Positions 10,870 to 25,100 of a stretch of 64,000 nt of DNA are shown one piece after another. The notes below the pieces were generated by a model that was given only the letters and a program-made list of their open reading frames with translations, searched no databases and was not told the DNA's origin. Origin of the DNA: Azorinus chamasolen. Its lineage: Eukaryota > Mollusca > Bivalvia > Cardiida > Solecurtidae. The position numbers were made by a program, and so were the translations under genes. The DNA lies in the NCBI GenBank assembly GCA_963576725.1, contig OY755252.1, positions 47,338,140 to 47,402,139 of the forward strand, written 5' to 3'. Position 1 is the stretch's first letter. The number at the start of each line of letters is the position of its first letter.

Positions 10870-11070
10870 ATTGGGTATAGAAAAAACTTCACAACCTTGT
10901 ATTACTAGTTATATAGTGTCGTCTCCGATTTAAAGTATAAAACGTCCGCGGATATCTGTAAAGAGACACCGGTAAAGTCACATGACCATTCAAAATCCAA
11001 AATGGTGGATGACAGATCAAAATAAATTACTGAGCTTTGTAAATTTGTGTTTACATGTCTCGCAAAAGCC
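10870..11070 (+). promoter_or_regulatory. putative SNX19 proximal promoter and 5' UTR
   Basis: The 200 bp before the start codon are free of the repeats seen elsewhere. They contain the palindromic E-box GTCACATGAC (10977-10986, an MITF/TFE-type site) and CCAAAATGGTGG (10997-11008, one base from a YY1 core). A short upstream ORF, ATG at 11055 to TGA at 11081 (8 codons), overlaps the SNX19 ATG out of frame. No TATA box was seen. The transcription start is not known. Confidence 0.35.
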
Positions 11071-13164
11071 ATGTCAAGTGAAACGGACAACAGAATCGCA
11101 TGGAGGATTATAGATTTCAGCAAAGACGTTCTTATGCATCACAGAAATTTCACACCATTTCAGAAACTCGTGTTTTTGACGTTCTCGGTGGGTGTCTTGC
11201 TGGGAATCTTCAGGAACTTATGGATAGTTGGAATAGCAGTGACATATGGAGTGTGCATCTATATCTCAGTCACTACAGCTGGCTTTGTCCTGGCAAGACA
11301 TACTTATTTTGCCTCAGATGGGCTATTAGCATTTTACAACCACGCTGAAACGGTTTACACAAAATTTATTCATCAACAAAATGTAAACATTTTAGGGAGT
11401 CAGTGCCAGGAAGTCCAAAAGCAAGAAATAGATGAACCAGAGGAACCAGCACAAGAAGACAAATTTTATGATGCACCAGACCAGACACCTAGTCATGCTC
11501 GGAAAATGTCTTCGACACCTAGAAAGAGGTCTGATTCCATGAGATCGGAGACCAGCAGTGTCACAGAAGAGATGGAGACTATTTTACAGTACATTCATAG
11601 AGATTTTATACAGTCTTGGTATAAACTATTTAGCTCTGATGAGGAAGGACTGATGGAAGCTGAAGTTTTATTACATAATATATCTTATGATATAAAATTG
11701 CGAGCACAAAAACAGGACCGATTTGAACTTGCACAAATTCTCATGCAGGTCTTTAGCAACCATATAAGAAGTGTGAGACAGGCTCAGATGATGCTTAAAG
11801 TGCAAAAAAGAAGACGCCGCAGTTCTGTCAAACCAAATACAGGGTCAGACAGCGCAGTGCCTGGGCCACTTAAAGCTTCAAGTATTGTATATAAAACTGT
11901 AGAGGACTGTTTTGCAGCTAAAACAGAACTGCATCCTGCATTGAGGAATAAAGAAATGGAGCAGATGTATCAGAAATCAGTAGTAGAAGTCATTCTGTTG
12001 AATGTCATGGAAGACAATGTTACTGAAACTAAATCAATAGTGTGTGCCTTGAAGGAAATTCTTATGTGCAATATTTTACAATCCGTTATATCTTTAATAA
12101 GTGATTCAACTTTTTTGCATGAAAGAGTTATAAAAATAACCTCAAATGAAACATTATTTCAGTGTAAAGAAGGTCTACCAGCAGTTCAGATAGAAGAAAC
12201 TGTGATCTCAGATAAAACAGTTAAATCAAGTTTAAATACTCAAGTCAATTTGTCTACAAGTGACATTTCTGAGGCTGTCTCAAGTCATGCTGTTTCAAAT
12301 GAGCTGTGTTTAAATATGGCAAAAACTGAGTCTGTGAAGATAAAAGTAAGCAAAACTGATGATGGTTTGCCCCCATACATGCCCAGAGGTGATGATGGTT
12401 TACCTCCAGACTTGTCAGAAGTTGAAAAGAAAAAGTCAGACTCTAAATGGGTAGAAGATGCAAAAGTTTACAATGTATCAAAAAGTTTTTGCTATGAATG
12501 TAACAGACTGTGTTCAAAAGACAAAGACAGAATTTCCCCTAGACCACATTCCTGTTCTTTAGGAACAACTCCTGTGTTCTTTGATGCAGATCGTCTTTCA
12601 ATAGATTCTTTTGAATCCTTTGACTCCATTCCTCATGATGTCAACCCTCTGTGTGACTATGAAAAATGTAACTCGGCACCAGTTACCCCAGCAACTGAAC
12701 ACATTCCGGATATAAAGATTAACAATACAACAGAACATGATAGTGTCTTTGAAGAAAAAGTTCTTTCCAAAGAAAAGCAACAATCAAATGATATCCACCG
12801 TAGTGTACCAGCAATAGAACCAGCAGCAAATGAGAACAGAAATGTTTCGGACATGTTTTTTAGCCTGCTTCCAAATCCTTTAAATGCTTTACCTATGCTT
12901 CGGAAAAAGTCTACTTCAGGCTTGGGTGGTCGTAACAGATCTTCTCCAAGTCTGGAGAACTCCGATGAAAAAAGTGAGAGTGTTGAAATCAGAAAGTCTG
13001 TGTCTACTGAAGAGATTCCAAGAGATCAGGGCTCACCATCAACTCCAGTTGATATAACACTGTGGTCAGCAAATGGACCATCTGTATTTCAAGATGTGCG
13101 TTTGACAGGAACAGAAACAGCAAAGGAGCCCAATGGGTCTTCTTATACGCTTTATGTCATAGAG
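11071..13164 (+). CDS. SNX19: SNX19 exon 1: TM hairpin, PXA, linker, start of PX
   Basis: A single large exon holds 698 codons. Hydrophobic segments lie at residues 33-49 and 51-75 around FRNLW. The PXA helices begin at ILQYIHRDFIQSWYKLF. A basic KRRRR patch (about 248-252) interrupts PXA. The linker has Ser/Thr-rich repeats, including two DDGLPP motifs. It ends in phase 0 at YVIE before GTATGT. Confidence 0.93.
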
Positions 13165-16100
13165 GTATGTATGAGTGCATATTGATATAATACTCATGGT
13201 GTGAACAATTTGTTTTGAGAACATACACATTCAGTGAACATACTACACATGGGTACAATGCATTGAATATTGAACAAGTAACAGGTTAACCCTTCCTTCC
13301 ATAAATAGACCTTTCTAGGCCTTTGCAAACAGAGAAGATCCAGATCAGACGACTCCTTTAGGAGCTGTCTGATCAGGGTCTGCTCTGTTTGCATATGATG
13401 TAATATAGATATGATTCTACAGTTTCTGCCGAACCAAAAAATTCCTACATGTTCATGTGCTGTTATATAACAAATTATTCTATTAATATATATGTATGTA
13501 AATTAATGTTCATATAGGACTACAATGTATGTCACTCTTTTCTATCTTTTTGCATTACTGCTGAAATAGTGAAGACCCTGGCCACACACATTTCCTATGC
13601 TGCTGGCTGTACAATTTATAACCTTGTTAACCCATTACCTCATAGGCTATTTTTAGATCCAACCTCTTGAAATAGATTTTCAGAAAAGGGCATAAAATTT
13701 ACAATAGAAAAGGAAAATTTTTAGAATATTGTAGTTAATGAAACCATTGTTATAAATAGAGCACTTGCTCTTATGGAACAAATGCTTATTTTATCACAAT
13801 GGTTTCATGAAATGACTTTTACAGAGGCGTCAAAATGCGTTGAAACTTGACATATAGGAATAAGCACAGGGGTAAGACACGTTTGAGTCAGTATATGTAT
13901 ATATAGAAATACATATACTGACTCAAACCTGTCTTACTCCTGTGGGAATGAGTTGACCAATCTATATCCATCAAATAGCTTCAAATAGATAATGAAATTC
14001 ATACTGCTATATAACATATAAGCACAATATTCTAATTAATAAACCATGAAGCCTGCATGTTTTTTGTACAGTACATGAAGGTAATTGTAGCAGGAAAATC
14101 ATGTAAGAAATAATGACATCATGAATATAAAGAAATTTATTAGCTGAATTTTCATTACCGGTAAATACAATTTTTTTCTAGGGAATTTTTTGTTTTGACA
14201 AAAACTGTACAATCTGATCTATATAATATGTCATTTAAGCAAATAGCTAGAGTAGACCTATAGGAGCAGCATGATCAGGCTCTGCTGTGTAATTGCATGA
14301 AAAAGGGTTTATAAACTTTAATATATGATGGTAAGGGTTAATAGGAGTGGTAACATCAACATATGCGTAATTACTCGAGTATTTGGACTGAATTTTAGTG
14401 CAGACAGACTTATATCAAAATGCACCTGGAGTGCAGACCTTCGGATGCAGTTTGATCAGGGTCAGCACTATTTGTTTTTACATTTGCATGACTGTTTAAA
14501 TGTTATCAAAATAATGCCAAATTGATTTAAATTCCGATTTACAAACCCATGGAGAGGAGATATTGGTTGTCGAAATACTTAGAGATATTTAAGATAAACA
14601 TCTTTGGAAGCATTTTGACAACCATTGCATTCACACTTGTAACTGTATATGAAGCCACTTTTTAGGCCCCGTTTACGATAGTCAGGGGGCATTATGTTTT
14701 GCACCTGTCTGTCTGTCTGTCTGTCTGTCTGTGTGTCACGTCCATCTGTCTGTCAGTGTGTCACACTTGTACATGCAGTTGGTTGTCAAAGTTGTCTCAT
14801 TGTCAAGCACCACCACGGGGGCATCACTGTGTCTTACATGCACTATTTTCTAGTTACTTTTGTGTCACCGGCTGAGAGGCAGTGTGTCACTTAGGGATCA
14901 CTTTTCCGTTGTCTGTCTGTCAGCCTGTCTGTCCGTCTGGGAAGTGTCATGCACAAGGGCCACAACTCTAGCATCAATATTTTTTGAGTTATTCCCCTTT
15001 TTCATATTAACAATAAGTTTTTGTGTCAGCTGCGAGCAGGTGACACATGTGTTCCTCCGAACACTCTTGTTCAAATATACCATTAATCCTAAATACTCCT
15101 TGAATATTCATGTAATAAATAATGTCATCATGAATATTAATTAGATTAATTGTTAAAATAGCACATGGGCACATAAAGTTTTGACAAGGGCAGGAACTGT
15201 AGAATCATGTCTTATTGTATCATAAGCAAACAGAGCAGACCCTGATCAGACGGCTCTTCTGTTTGCAAACACTTAGAAAGGTGTGTTTATGGAGTAAATG
15301 GTTAATCCTCTCTTAAATAACCTCTTTTGAGTCTTACAACAAATCTAATAAGCAATCTGTAAAGCAGAGGGTTACAGCTTAACGCATTACCTCATAGGCT
15401 ATTTTTAGACACAACCTCTTTGAATAAATCTACCAAAAAGAAGCATTAACAAAAGAAAAGGAAAAGTTTAGAATTTTGTAGTTTGAAACCATTGTGATAA
15501 ATAGAGCGTTTGCTTCTATAGGAGCAAATGCTCTATTTATCACAATGGTTTCACAAAGTGACTTTTACAAAGTCGTCAAAAGTTGTCAATATGAGGGAAT
15601 CGGTTAATTAAAATGAAAGTAATGCAGAAAACTCATTAACTCTTTATTCCATGAATATTCATGTAAAAAAAACCAACATCATGAATGTTGATTAGAGCAA
15701 TTTTTATAATGGACATGAACACAGGAAAGATCGGCCATGACAGAAACTATAGAATTATTTCTATATTATTTCAAAAGGACAAAGAGCAGACCCTGATCAG
15801 ATCCATCTGATTTGGGTCTGCTCTGTTTGCATAAGTGTTAAAAGGTGCATTCATAGAGTAAAGGGTGCCATGTCAAGATCAAGACCAAACCTCAAGCTCA
15901 AAGGTTGAATTGATTGTTCGGAAGCATTAATATAAAGAAACAAACATATCTTGACATGTTAGCATAAGACAGCTTGAAATGGAATCAAAATGTTCATATA
16001 AGAATCATATGTAAGATAGGAAAACATTAAATAAAGGAAATAATCTTGAAAATGCTTTAATTTACACATCTTATCTGGGCCTCTGCTATTTGAAACAATG

Positions 16101-19100
16101 TGTATGTAAATGAGATTTAATTTCAGTATGAGGCCCTCTATCAGTCAGATGAAGACCTTGTACATAGGACCGGCTTTGTGAAGCGGCGTTTTCGAGAGTT
16201 CATAAACCTGCAATCCAGACTGGAAGATAACTCTTCATACAAAGACAGTTTGAGAGGTAACTATCACTACATATAGATGTTTTTCTTTTATGCTAAGGAA
16301 GATAGAGGTGGTGTGAAAATTTAAGCCAAAGCCCAACAGCTTATTTTCTGTTTTGATGTCTGATCAAGATATATACAATTTTAATCAAGATGAATTACAC
16401 AATCACTGTGGGTGACATTTAATGTCAATTAGTGAAGTAAATGCGCCTTTCTATGCCTTTGCAAACAGAGTACACCCAGATCAAATGGCTCCTATAGGAG
16501 CTGTCTGAACAGGGTCATTACTCTGTTTTCTTGTGATATAGCTATGAAACTAATTAATATTCATGATGTCATTATTGCTTACATGAATGTTCATGAAGTA
16601 TTGGGTTAATACCTTTGCAAACAGAGTACATTTAGGAACTAGTTGTCTCATCAGGGTCTGCTTTTTTCCTGCGTTGTCGTTGTCCGGAAACTTTAATGTT
16701 GGCTATTAGTTCTTTACTATTCATGCAAATCTTATGAAACTTCACACTCTTGTTCACCACCACAAGGGCTACATTCAAGCAGATGAGTGTTGGCGGCCAC
16801 TTGGAGTGCTCTTGTTAATTTTTATCATTCACAACATTTCTATTTCAGACATAAAAGGACCAAAAAAACTAATCCCGTCACTGCCTTTTGGAAACATGGG
16901 AAAAGATACTCTGGAAAATAGGAAGAAGCTGTTGGAGGCATTCTTGCAGGTAAATCTTAACTTTTTTAATGCTAAATATATGGGTTGATCCATCACAGTT
17001 TAACCCTTGCCTTGTTCATTATTCGTGTAAGTAAATGTCATTGTGCATTTTTATAAGCTGAATTTTTATAGTGTAAACTTTTCAAGGAAACATTTTGTTT
17101 TGGCAAAAGCTGTAGAAACAGATCTCTACAAGTATACCATGTCAAAATACCCTGATCAGACTGCTCCTATAGGAGTCGTCTGATCTGGTCTACTCTGTTA
17201 GCAAATGCGTGAAAAGGCATTTAAATATAAAGGAAAGGGTTAACCCATTCCTTCATAGGCTATGTTTGGACCCAATCTCTTTGAATAAATCTTCTGAAAT
17301 TAAGCATTTACTAGCAAAAAGGAAACTTTAAATTGTTTAGTATTGAAAATGCTCTATTTGCCATGGTGGTTTAAAAAGTGGCTTTTACAGGGGGATCAAA
17401 AGGTGTCAGTATGAGGGAATTGGTTTTGCGTCTATTCAGTGTGAAAAAGCTTAAATTTGCTATGATGGTACATGTATTTTGAATGACAAACAAGACAGAG
17501 TTAAAAGATGTTTTAAGGGGGGAGAGGGTGGCGTCAGAAGTGTCTGTATGAATCTGCATCTAAAATTGAATCCCAGAACTCTTATTTTGAGGTGCATCTG
17601 TTCATATCTCCAATTCACTTTATTTGTCCTTACAATCATTGCTCGCTTTGCACTATTTCTGGTTAATTCTAGCATGGTTTTGACTTATTTTAAAAGGCCT
17701 TGATCAAGCGACAGGACATATGCAATGGCGAAGTGTTGAAACAGTTTATGGGATACAGTGGAGATGGCCATATTGCATTTGTGAGGAAAAACCCAGAAGC
17801 AGCCTCTAGAATAGATCAGGTAGGTTGGCATATACACACACATCTATAGTAGCCAGGATATGAACAAATATAACTGCAGACAGTGTAGACCCAGACAGTC
17901 TACAGCATTTGATGTCTATTCAGGTTCACTACTGTATCATAAACCAGAATTCTAGTAGACAATAATTTATATACTTTTAGGCAGGTAACTGCTTAGGGCA
18001 GGGTGAAAGTCATACAGAAAGCTCCTAGAGGAGCTCCTAGAGGAGCGTCCTGCATGACTTCCACCCTGCATTAAGCTGCCACCTATCTCCAAGATAGGTA
18101 TAGATATCTCTGGTTAAGAGAGGTTTTACTGTACTATAAATGCTCAGTTTAATGCTGTGTATACTGTATGATATTGCCAGTAGATTGACATCTGGACTGA
18201 GTCAACACTGTTGGCATTTGAACATTTTCTTTATTCATTAATTTACCTGATAGAAATTACTTTTAGTGCCTTAGTAAACATAGTAGACCCTGAAAAAGCA
18301 AATGATGTGAAAAGCAAACAGAGCAGACCCTGACCAGATGGCGCTTATCGGAGACATCTGATCTGGGTCTACTTTGTTTGCAAATGGGTGAAAAGGCGTT
18401 TATATGAGGGATTGGTAGCTATTGATGATGCAGTTAATTCTTACATGAACATGAAGTATGAAATACAATTGAATTGTTACACTGTATCTCTTTTGTCAGA
18501 GACTGGTCAAAACCATGTCTGGTGTATTTGATAAAATCGTAGAGGGTCTGCCTAGCCTGCCACCACAGCTTCCAAGGATTATGTCATCCAGTGCTATGCG
18601 GGAAGACAGAGAGGATGATGGAAAGCCTTTGATAGATACTGATCATCTGGATCTGGATTTTAGCACTGAGCAAGATCATGTAATGGCTTGTTTCTCACTC
18701 TTTCTACATTATCCCTTTACTTCATGAATATTCGTGAAAGAAAAAATGACATCATGAATATTAAGCAGATGAGTTTTTAAAATAGTACATAAAACCTTGA
18801 AATTTTGCAGAGCAAGATGTAGAGCAAGATGTATATTATATCATAAGCAAACAGAGCAGACCCTGATCACACAGCTCCTATAGGAGCCATCTGATGATCT
18901 GGACTGTTCTGTCTGCATAGGCGTAGAAAGTCATATTTATGGAATGAAGGTTATGGCTGAATTGGAGAGAAGCTTTGCAATAATTTTGACCTAGATAAGA
19001 ATTCAAGTAACTCAACTTCTTCATGGGGTCCAAATTGTTTAAAAGTCTGATCAGTGTTATGAAAGAAATGCCAGAAGAATTATTTTTTGAGTCCATCAAC

Positions 19101-22100
19101 TCTATCTCTAATTATTTTGCAAACATGGAAACTGCGATGTAAGCTGATGTTTAGAAATAAGTCACCTAACCTAGGTTTAATAAGATAAGATAGAAACCAA
19201 AATACTTTCTGTATCACAGTTTAATGTTTTTGATTCACACAAAAGGCAATTAAGTATGCTGCCAAAACCATTGTGACAAGTTTTTGTCTGAATCCGGGTT
19301 TTAGCTCACCAGAGCACAAAGTGCTCAGGTGAGCTTTTGTGATTGCATCAGTGATGTCTGTGTATGCGATGTGCGTTGTCAACAATTTGAACCTTTAAAA
19401 ATCTTAAAGAGTTCTAAGCTTTCATCTTTGGCATATAGCATCATTTGTAGGTCTTCTACAAATTTTATATAAATTATGTCCCGTAGATCAAAATTGGCCC
19501 CGCCCCAGGGGTGTCTTGTTTTCTACTGAAACATATAGAGAAAAAATTGAAAATCTTCTCCTCTGAAACTGGAAGGTTCTCAGCTTAAATATTTCATACC
19601 GTAATTAGGCACAAAGCATCATGTTCAGGTCCTTTACTACAGTTAAATAAATTATGCCCCGCAAGTCAAAATTAGCCTGCCCCAGGGATGGCCAGTTTTC
19701 TATAGAAACCTATAGTGAAAACTTTGAAAATCTTCTCTGATTGTCTGGTGAGCGTTATCAGGGCCATGATGGCCCTCTTGTTATATCTGTTTAGCAATCA
19801 TATTGCGACGTCCAGCTAATTACAGGTTGAGGAAGACCCCCAGAGGATTTTGTCTATATAAATATGCTTTCACTCATCATTTAGCTACCACCTGTAATTT
19901 GAAAAAAACTTTTTTTCTTTTTTTTTAATAGACATTTCATAGGGTTTTAGTTGCTTTATTCATCGTTAATTTCCCCTCAACAATAAGGGATGTTTTTTAG
20001 AGTTGGGAGAGAGTAGGGGAAGCGTTTATTAGGTATAAAAGGGTACATGTAACTTTGGATTGGGGAGGAGTATTAGATACTAGGCACTAGTGCTGATTAC
20101 AAATTGGCGATTAACCGGTTACAAAATCCGTAACCAGTTAACCAGATTGGTTACTTCCCTTGGTTCGCCAGTAAAGTGCTAAAGGTTACTAAAGTCACAT
20201 AAAGACTTTTAAATTTGTTATCATGTTCAATAAAACAGACAGACAGAGAGAGACAGACAGATAGACAGACAGAGTTATCAGTATTTTTTAACCATTTACT
20301 CAATGAATATTGATGTAAGAAATAATGACATTGTGAATATTGATAAAATGGACACAGGAAATATTGGCCATGGCAGAAATAATGACATTGTGAATATTGA
20401 TAAAATGGACACATGAAATATTGGCCATGACAGAAGCTGTACAATCATATTTTTATTATTTCATAAGCAAACAGGGCAGACCCAGATCAGACAGCTCCTA
20501 TAAGAGCCTTCTGATCTGGGTCTCCCCTGTTTACAAAGGCATAGAAACGTGTATTTATGGAGAAATGTAATGCTGCTAAAGGTGGACACACTACTTAGCT
20601 GATCTAGGTCTACTTTGTTTTCTATTCTAACAGTGCATGTATTCCTGACTGTGATATGTCTCTGTATTTCAGCAAACGTTCCAGAAACTGGACAGTGCCC
20701 TGGATGGGTTCATGCAGAAGACGCTGTTTGATCTAGTTATGGAAGAAGAAAAGTCAGGGGACACTACTCTAGGTATTTACCATTATTACAATACAAGAGT
20801 TATCTCTCTATCACTGAGCCTATCCGAGCTTTACACTCTGTAAAAACAGGCTTACTGATTTTGATGATTAGAGTGAACACATTTTGCCAAGTGGAATAAC
20901 AAGACATGTTCAACTGATGACGAGTCAGAGGCACTCATATTGTAGACATATATTTGAAAGTTTATAGTTTGCAGACACTAAGTAAGGATTTAGCAGGAAA
21001 ATCAATATTAAATATACATTTATTAAGCTTTTACTCTAATACATATGTCTCTTAAAGCTGTTGCAAACAGACTAGACCCAGATCAGATGACCCAGGGTCT
21101 GCTCTGTTTGCTTCTGGTATAATGTAGATCTGATTCATAGAAGATCTTACATGAGTGTTCATTACAAATTACCTAAACTTCCAGTGTCCATTTGCCATTT
21201 TAAAAATTAATGTAATTACTATTCATGATGTCTTCTTACATAAATATTCATGGAGTAAAGGGTTAAGATTGTCTCAAGAAGATATTAATGAGTAGTAAAG
21301 GCTATGCATTAATGAGTAGTAAAGGCTATGCATCAATGAGTGGTAAAGGCTATGCATCAATGAGTAGTAAAGGTTATGCATCAATGAGTAATAAAGGCTA
21401 TGCATCAATGAGTAGTAAAGGTTATGCATTAATGAGTAATAAAGGCTATGCATCACTGAGTAGTAAATGTTATGCATTAATGAGTAATAAAGGCTATGCA
21501 TCAATGAGTAGTAAAGGCTATGCATTAATGATTAGTAAAGGATATGCATTAATGAGTAGTAAAGGATATGCACTTTTGTGAAAAAATAAGGAGTTTTGTT
21601 TCATCAGACGCACTCATTGTCTGCACTATATAGTACATGTCAGAACAATGTATTAGGGTGCATATTCAAATGCTGTAAAACCTATCTAAGCCGGACATTA
21701 AATTTGGTATAAATATCTGTTTTGGAAACAGGTGGCAGCAGAGTGAAAGCCACCTGCCTAAAAGAATCAAAATTCTTCTCTACTAGAATTCCAGTTCAGA
21801 GGGGTTTTACTGCACCAAAATTGTCATTTTTCCATCAAACCTTACGTTGCAATCACTCTTTAGGTGTCTCTTGGAGATGATTCGAAAGCGTGATCACAAC
21901 ATAAGATTTAGTGAAGAAATAAAGAATGTTTTTATTTACATACATGTGGACCTTTGCTTGTGTTTCTATCTGGGTAGGACTGAGTGTACTGGAATGGCAG
22001 GAGAAACAGGCTGGTTCCCCAAGATCTACTGGGCAGATCAATCACAGGAATGAAGCCTCAGCATATAGTGTAGAGTCAGAACATCAAACAGCTGCACAGA

Positions 22101-25100
22101 CCCCTACTCGACAAGGTGAGCAGATTCTCTTTACCAGTGTATATTGTCTACATTCGCTGTTCAGATGGAGCTGTTATTATTTATCGGAACGTATTATACT
22201 TTCATCTGATATGGTCAATTGGACGTTGATGTTGGTGACTTCCTGGAAAGTTTTCTTTACTTTTGTTGGAGAAACTTTTATCTTATCTTCATCAAACTTG
22301 GTTACTATGAATGAACACCTGTGGATACAGTACCTTACCTAAGTCAAGTTCAATAAACAGTTTTATGGCATCAGTCACTTTGGAGTTATAGTCCATTGTT
22401 TGTTACTCGCTTAGTTCATGAATATTCATGTAAGAAAAGATGACATGATGAATATTAATAACCTGATTTGTTAGTTTGTTTGTTTTCGAAAAAAAAGTGG
22501 AGCTATTGAGATCACTAGGTCGTAGACATTGGCGTTTGCATCTTCGTCGGCAGCGGCGGTCAAACACTTTGATGTAGCTGATTAATAGAAAAGTATAAGA
22601 GGTATCAACATGAAACTTCATAGGTTGGTAGATTTGTTTAAGGAAAAGTGTATGCAGTGGACATATACCAAATCAAACAAGCGTTGGCACCACAGGTGGC
22701 TCTTGTTGAGCTTGGCAGAAACTGTTCCATCATATCTTTATAATCGAATAAAGCAAACAGAGCAAATCCAGATCAGACAGCTCCTAAAGGAGCCATCTGA
22801 TTTGGATCTACTCTGTTTTCAAAGATGTTAAAAGGCATATGTATGGAGTACACAGTTAAAAGGCATATGTATGGAGTACAGAGTTATAAGGCATATGTAT
22901 GGAGTACAGAGTTATAAGGCATATGTATGGAGTACAGAGTTATAAGGCATATGTATGGAGTACACAGTTAAAAGGCATATGTATGGAGTACAGAGTTATA
23001 AGGCATATGTATGGAGTACAGAGTTATAAGGCATATGTATGGAGTACAGAGTTATAAGGCATATGTATGGAGTACACAGTTAAAAGGCATATGTATGGAG
23101 TACACAGTTATAAGGCATATGTATGGAGTACAGAGTTATAAGGCATATGTATGGAGTACAGAGTTATAAGGCATATGTATGGAGTACACAGTTAAAAGGC
23201 ATATGTATGGAGTACACAGTTATAAGGCATATGTATGGAGTACAGAGTTATAAGGCATATGTATGGAGTACAGAGTTAAAAGGCATATGTATGGAGTACA
23301 GAGTTATAAGGCATATGTATGGAGTACAGAGTTATAAGGCATATGTATGGAGTACAGAGTTATAAGGCATATGTATGGAGTACACAGTTAAAAGGCATAT
23401 GTATGGAGTACACAGTTAAAGTATACTCTTACCCTCTCTGCTAACCCTTTACTCAATAAATACACCTTTGCCAACAGAGTAGACCCAGACAGAGTCAGCT
23501 CTGTTTGCTTATGATATAATATAGATATGATTCAACAGAGTCTGCAAAGGCAAGAATCTCTGTGTCCATGTGCTATTATAATAGTTAATCAAGATAACCG
23601 CTTCGGCGCCAGATTTCTAATTGTCGTCTGCAATCCAATTTTTGTTAAATCTTTCGGTACAATAAGGAAATGATATAAATAAATGCAAATTTCAAAGGAA
23701 TAAACTACAGATATAGAAAAAGAGATTTAGACAAAAAGTGAAGTCTCTGATCAGATGCCGCCTTGAAAAGCGCTATTTTTGTGGTGCATTTATGCGACAT
23801 CGGTGGTGAAAGGGTTAACCCTTTTCCTGTTCTATATTTATTCTGAATTTCAGTACGTGCTTAATATTCACAGACAAAACAATTTTTATGAAATATGGAA
23901 GCTGGAAATTCTAGCTATTTTAGAAAGTTAAGATACAGATCTATCAAATTTCATTTGCAAAATAGTGCAGACCCTGATCAGACAGCTCACATAGAAGCTG
24001 TCTGATATGGGTCATCTCTGTTTACAAATGCGTGAAAAGGCATTTATATGGGTGAAAGGGTTAATATTCATCATGACATTATTATATTAAGTAAAGGGTG
24101 TATCTATGATATTGATATACAGGGTTAAACTATAAACTTGTTTGCGCTCTGTTCAGCAGGCAATGGACAAATATGTGGTTTACCATTGTAAACATTCTTA
24201 ATCCAGATTTACACTTTCCTCCATAGATACGCCTTTCTACGCCTCTGTAAAATAACCTATCACCATTGTGATAAATAGAGCATTCACTCCTATAGGAGCA
24301 AATGCTCTATTTATCATAATGGTTTCAAATTACAAAATTCTACAATTTTCCTTTTCTCCAGTTAATGCTCCTTTTTGCTAGATTTGTTCAAAGTGGTTGG
24401 ATCTAAAAATAGCCTATGAGGAAATGGGTTAATGGCCAACACTATTTCGTCCATAACATGCTTATTGTTAGCACGTTTAGAAGATGTAAGAGTAAACTTA
24501 TTCCATGCTGAATATTCATGTAAGAAATAATGAAATCATGTATATTCATTATCTGAATTTTTATGATGACATATGTACACAGGATAGTTTGGTAAAAACG
24601 GTAGGGTCAGATCTATTAGAATTTCATAATCAAACAGAGCTTACCCAGGTCAGACGACCCAGATCATGATAAGGGTTAAAAGTCTCCCCATTTTATATTC
24701 ATGAAAGAAATAACAATGTCAACAATTTTTTTTTTATGATGGCATATGTACACAAGAGTTTTTGATATAAGTAGACTCTTTAGAGTCTGATCTATAATAA
24801 TTTCATAAGCAAACAGAGCAGACCCTAATCAGATAGCTTCTGCAGGAGCCGTCTGATTTGGGTCTACTCTGTTTGCAAATGTGTTAAGAATCTTTTATAT
24901 AAAGAAAAGGGTTAAAGCCAATTTAAAGTCAGATGTGACTTTAACAGCTGTGTATATACTAATTAACTACATAATTTCCATTCAAACATCTGTATAGGGC
25001 TCTCATAATTAAGTTACAGTAGAGTCTGGCATAAGTGGCCATCAAATAGAGGTCTGATTATGGATATGTAAGGCATGTAAGGTAGCTTAATGAAGGTCAA

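Larger units (their letters stand above)
23441..24101 (-). mobile_element. A-type MITE hosting E and A2 (intron 7)
   Basis: The left part has CTAACCCTTTACTCAATAAAT, a reduced hairpin and GTCCATGTGCTATTATAAT. The right part, TTAATATTCATCATGACATT to GTAAAGGGTG, resumes after 24061. E and A2 lie between them at the TTAA before ATATTCAT. Confidence 0.7.

Noticed and set aside
11100..12854. Short ORFs overlapping SNX19 exon 1 on both strands
   Set aside because: They are shadows of the 698-codon exon that carries the PXA domain.
21274..21581. ORFs of 83 and 97 codons on both strands with 8-residue repeats
   Set aside because: They result from a 24-bp minisatellite whose unit length is a multiple of three; no start, signal or splice context.
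22834..23421. 28-bp direct repeats with regular spacing, CRISPR-like at first glance
   Set aside because: The repeats are contiguous with no spacers, and the surrounding DNA is clearly animal nuclear DNA with spliced genes.
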